Assembly (NCBI GenBank): GCA_947034885.2
Contig: OX344751.2
Location: 44,793,082 to 44,857,081, forward strand
DNA length: 64,000 nucleotides
Reading direction: 5' to 3'
From: Thuidium tamariscinum
Lineage: Eukaryota; Streptophyta; Bryopsida; Hypnales; Thuidiaceae
In this document: positions 61,656 to 64,000 of the stretch, in pieces
Numbering within the stretch: position 1 is the first letter of the stretch
How the letters are laid out: each line of letters opens with the position of its first letter
Position numbers and translations under genes: made by a program
The notes under the pieces: model-generated
What the model saw: only the letters and a program-made list of their open reading frames with translations
Told to the model about the DNA's origin: nothing
Databases searched by the model: none

Positions 61656-63000
61656 CTGAATTCCATTGATACCACGACGAAAAAATCGATAGACATGACT
61701 TTAATTTAGCGCCTCAAAGCGAAGTACTAGAATATACGGTCATCTTCGTCAAACTGGCGGTTTCAGACTCTCTAAGTGTAGAGCTCCAAAAACTAGGATC
61801 GGTAGATCAGAGGTTTCAGAGGTACGCTTGGCATGGTAAAGTACCGAAGTCTTGAAATCGAGCCATTTTAACAAATACGACCACATACTGTTATATTACA
61901 GTACCTCAGTCTGTTGAATACTGATGCCGTCGGTGTAGAAACCACATGATCAGCGAGAAAAAATTTCATCGATTCAATTGGCTCCAGCTTCGATCTGAAG
62001 ACACAGACCCCTAGCTAGCTAGCCTTTCCATACTCGAAAGAATCAAAACTAGTAACGAAGATATCCCACAGATTCAAATCAATATGTGAACTTCCCGTTC
62101 TCATCGTACGAAAATCCTGTGAACACAGCTCTGCAACTGGCTACAACTTCAGGTTCAAGAAATTCTAACAATTTCAAGGGAAGACGTACGTACAGATAGG
62201 TGTTCAGACTTCAAAGTAAAACTCTATCCTAGCTAGCTGTTTTGTAGATGCGTAGACCTACTTAACTTCTATTGACGAAGCCCGTTTTCACCACCAAAAT
62301 CTCAAAAAAAGAGGTGATCACCAAGGAAAGATCGACAACCTTGTGCATCTTCAAGTCACCGCTACTTCGAGAGAGACAAGCAGTGGGCGCTGTTCATTTT
62401 CACGAAATTCATCAACTGCAAGCGTCATGTTGCTTCTCTCATTTGATGCATGCCCTGCGCATCCGTTCGTAATAATATTATAATTGTTGAACACAGTAAA
62501 TGTGCGGAAAACATGAGATATATACTTCTTTTGAAAATAAAGTAGAGGTGTCTGAACACGTCTCGAGAGAGTTTCCCTCCTACAGGACATGTTCACCAGA
62601 ATTGTAGGGATATTGCTCCAGGAACACCGGGGTAATCGGGATTAGATGGTTTACAAATTTGCAATCATAACATCTGAAAATAGTCCCCATTTTTATCCTA
62701 AAAGAGCACGGTATCTCAAAGTGGCTTGTGGGTGATTTCGAATGACCAGTACGTGGAGGATGTAAAACTGCAATTTTTCATCTAATTCTTTTTTGGGAGA
62801 GTTTTTGAGTGTGTTTCTAGTATATGGTGGTGGAAATCCCTTCATTTAAGTATTACTAAATATTTTTTTACAAAAGAAGATGTTGAAAAAACAAATTACA
62901 AAAAATGAATCACAAAAGTGAATGTATTTTGGTAGCTTCGACTTATTTTTGCTCTTGATCTCAATTATAGGCATGAAAATGAACTTTTTGAATTTGAATT
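61656..63000. other. Island DNA grading into AT-rich sea
   Basis: Contains a well-bordered candidate exon at about 61905-61994 on the minus strand (TCTTCAG acceptor, CTGAG/GTACTG donor, one open phase), but I could not link it to other exons. Nothing else could be defined. Confidence 0.3.
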
Positions 63001-63577
63001 TGATTAACTCTTGAAGGACGGAGTGGTGGTTGTGGGAATCATGCATTTGATACTATGTGACATCATCTACTTTGAATAAGCCAAATATACTTATTGGAAG
63101 TCAAAATAGTATAAAAGATCTCCCTTTTCAGCTTTTCTACCCCTAATACCAAAAATGAATAGTTATGGTGAATTTCGTTAAGATGGCAGTATTCTAAATG
63201 TCATTTTTCGGACTGCATGGTTTGAATTGAAAACTAGCATCTACGACTAGTCGACTAGTATACATTTTTAAACATCTAAGACTCATATCGATCTATAATA
63301 GATTTAGATTTTAGACTACATGGTGTGAAACACCTTGGACGGGTCTTGCTTTCAGACATTTACAATACATATAGATTTCAAAAATCTATAACAAATGTAG
63401 ATTTTAGACTGCATAGTCTAAATTGTCAAAAGTGTCAAACTAATGGAATACCACCATTTTAACAAAATTTGTCATAGTTGCATGTCTATCACTCTATTCT
63501 ACAAATAAAGATTCTTTGTCGTTCATTAGACACATAACATGTGCCTTGACAATTAAGGGTTAAGAAAATGAAGCTTA
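63001..63577. repeat. Dispersed repeats
   Basis: The part 63000-63150 is an inverted copy of 39360-39560. The part 63180-63480 belongs to the TAGATTT palindrome repeat also seen at 15590-15900 and 55960-56170. No gene is seen. Confidence 0.45.
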
Positions 63578-63899
63578 GGGTGATTGCAAGAAACACTTGT
63601 ACTATTTGTTGCGTTTTCAATGATACTCATGATTTTTTTCTAGAATAATTTTAAAAAAATTTAAAAAATGATTAATGTATACACTTCTAAAATGAAGGTT
63701 TTCATTGAAGGAAATGGATAGAAAAATTCTCTAAGTAGGAGAATTTGAAAAGTGACAAATCTCAAGAAAATAAGTATTTTGATTCCAAAATTAGTTAAAA
63801 ATAGTATAAATAAGTAAATACAAAAAATAAAAATTAGACATTTGTAACAACTTTATAGAGATGTTCAATCACCAAAATACCATGAAAATAATATTTTAT
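63578..63899. mobile_element. GGGTGATTGCAAG MITE, left part, interrupted
   Basis: It starts GGGTGATTGCAAGAAACAC and follows the copy at 17734 in the same orientation up to TAATATTTTAT, where another copy of the family begins. The rest lies beyond the insertion and outside the window. Confidence 0.8.
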
Positions 63900-64000
63900 G
63901 GGTGATTGCAAGAAACACTTGTACTATTTGTTGCGTTTCATTACATCTTAGTTTTTGATTTTTTTTAGCCATAACTTTTGTGTTTTAGTTCTACATGACT
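63900..64000. mobile_element. GGGTGATTGCAAG MITE, nested copy running off the window
   Basis: It starts GGGTGATTGCAAGAAACAC and continues like the left end of the copy at 19268 (GCCATAACTTTTGTGTTTTAG). It sits inside the copy that starts at 63578. The right end is not in the window. Confidence 0.8.

Noticed and set aside
1..64000. CRISPR arrays, rRNA, tRNA, bacterial operons
   Set aside because: None seen. The window has spliced eukaryotic genes, and its repeats have transposon ends rather than spacer arrays. I could not run a tRNA model, so a lone tRNA gene could be missed.

Overview
The window reads as nuclear DNA of a land plant. The evidence is one intact plant-type gene for the splicing factor PRP17/CDC40, a telobox (TTTAGGG-like repeat) just upstream of it, short introns with GT..AG borders, and CACTA-type miniature transposons with the usual plant termini. 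I cannot name the species; a bryophyte or other seed-free plant is possible but not shown.

The layout alternates. Five islands of moderate GC (about 7.9-13.6, 20.0-25.9, 30.9-34.9, 44.8-48.2 and 57.3-62.7 kb) hold everything that looks genic. Between them lie very AT-rich seas (1-7.9, 13.6-20.0, 25.9-30.9, 34.9-44.8, 48.2-57.3 and 62.7-64 kb) made largely of decayed miniature transposons, often nested.

The main discovery is a dispersed family of small three-exon genes, here called A (8.3-10.5 kb, minus), B (23.6-25.5 kb, plus), C (31.2-33.1 kb, minus) and D (57.9-59.9 kb, minus). All four have a 29-38 nt first exon starting with ATG, a phase-2 intron, a middle exon, a phase-1 intron and a last exon with a proline-rich start. 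The reconstructed proteins are 182, 145, 139 and 128 residues. Members share a G.F.L...P.G.Y.V block (A, D), an L..LY.P.FRRL helix (B, C, and weaker in D) and an SVTEG.V..L C-terminal block (B, C, and weaker in A). I recognise no known family. Most of these exons are too short to stand out as single ORFs, and the case rests on splice sites and phases agreeing at every joint in four loci. A second small three-exon gene model (F, 20.0-20.6 kb) and a Cys-rich exon (21.9-22.0 kb) lie in the same island as B.

The mobile DNA includes at least five families. One is an about 723-bp family with GGGTGATTGCAAG termini and 4-bp target duplications (eight copies or parts, two nested pairs). One is TTAA-flanked with CCCYTRAA termini, as in the piggyBac superfamily. 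One has a 276-bp unit with TAAGGTA termini. There are two CACTA miniatures with 3-bp duplications, and Mutator-like elements, one with a perfect 10-bp duplication. At 36.4-38.9 kb three families are nested inside each other.
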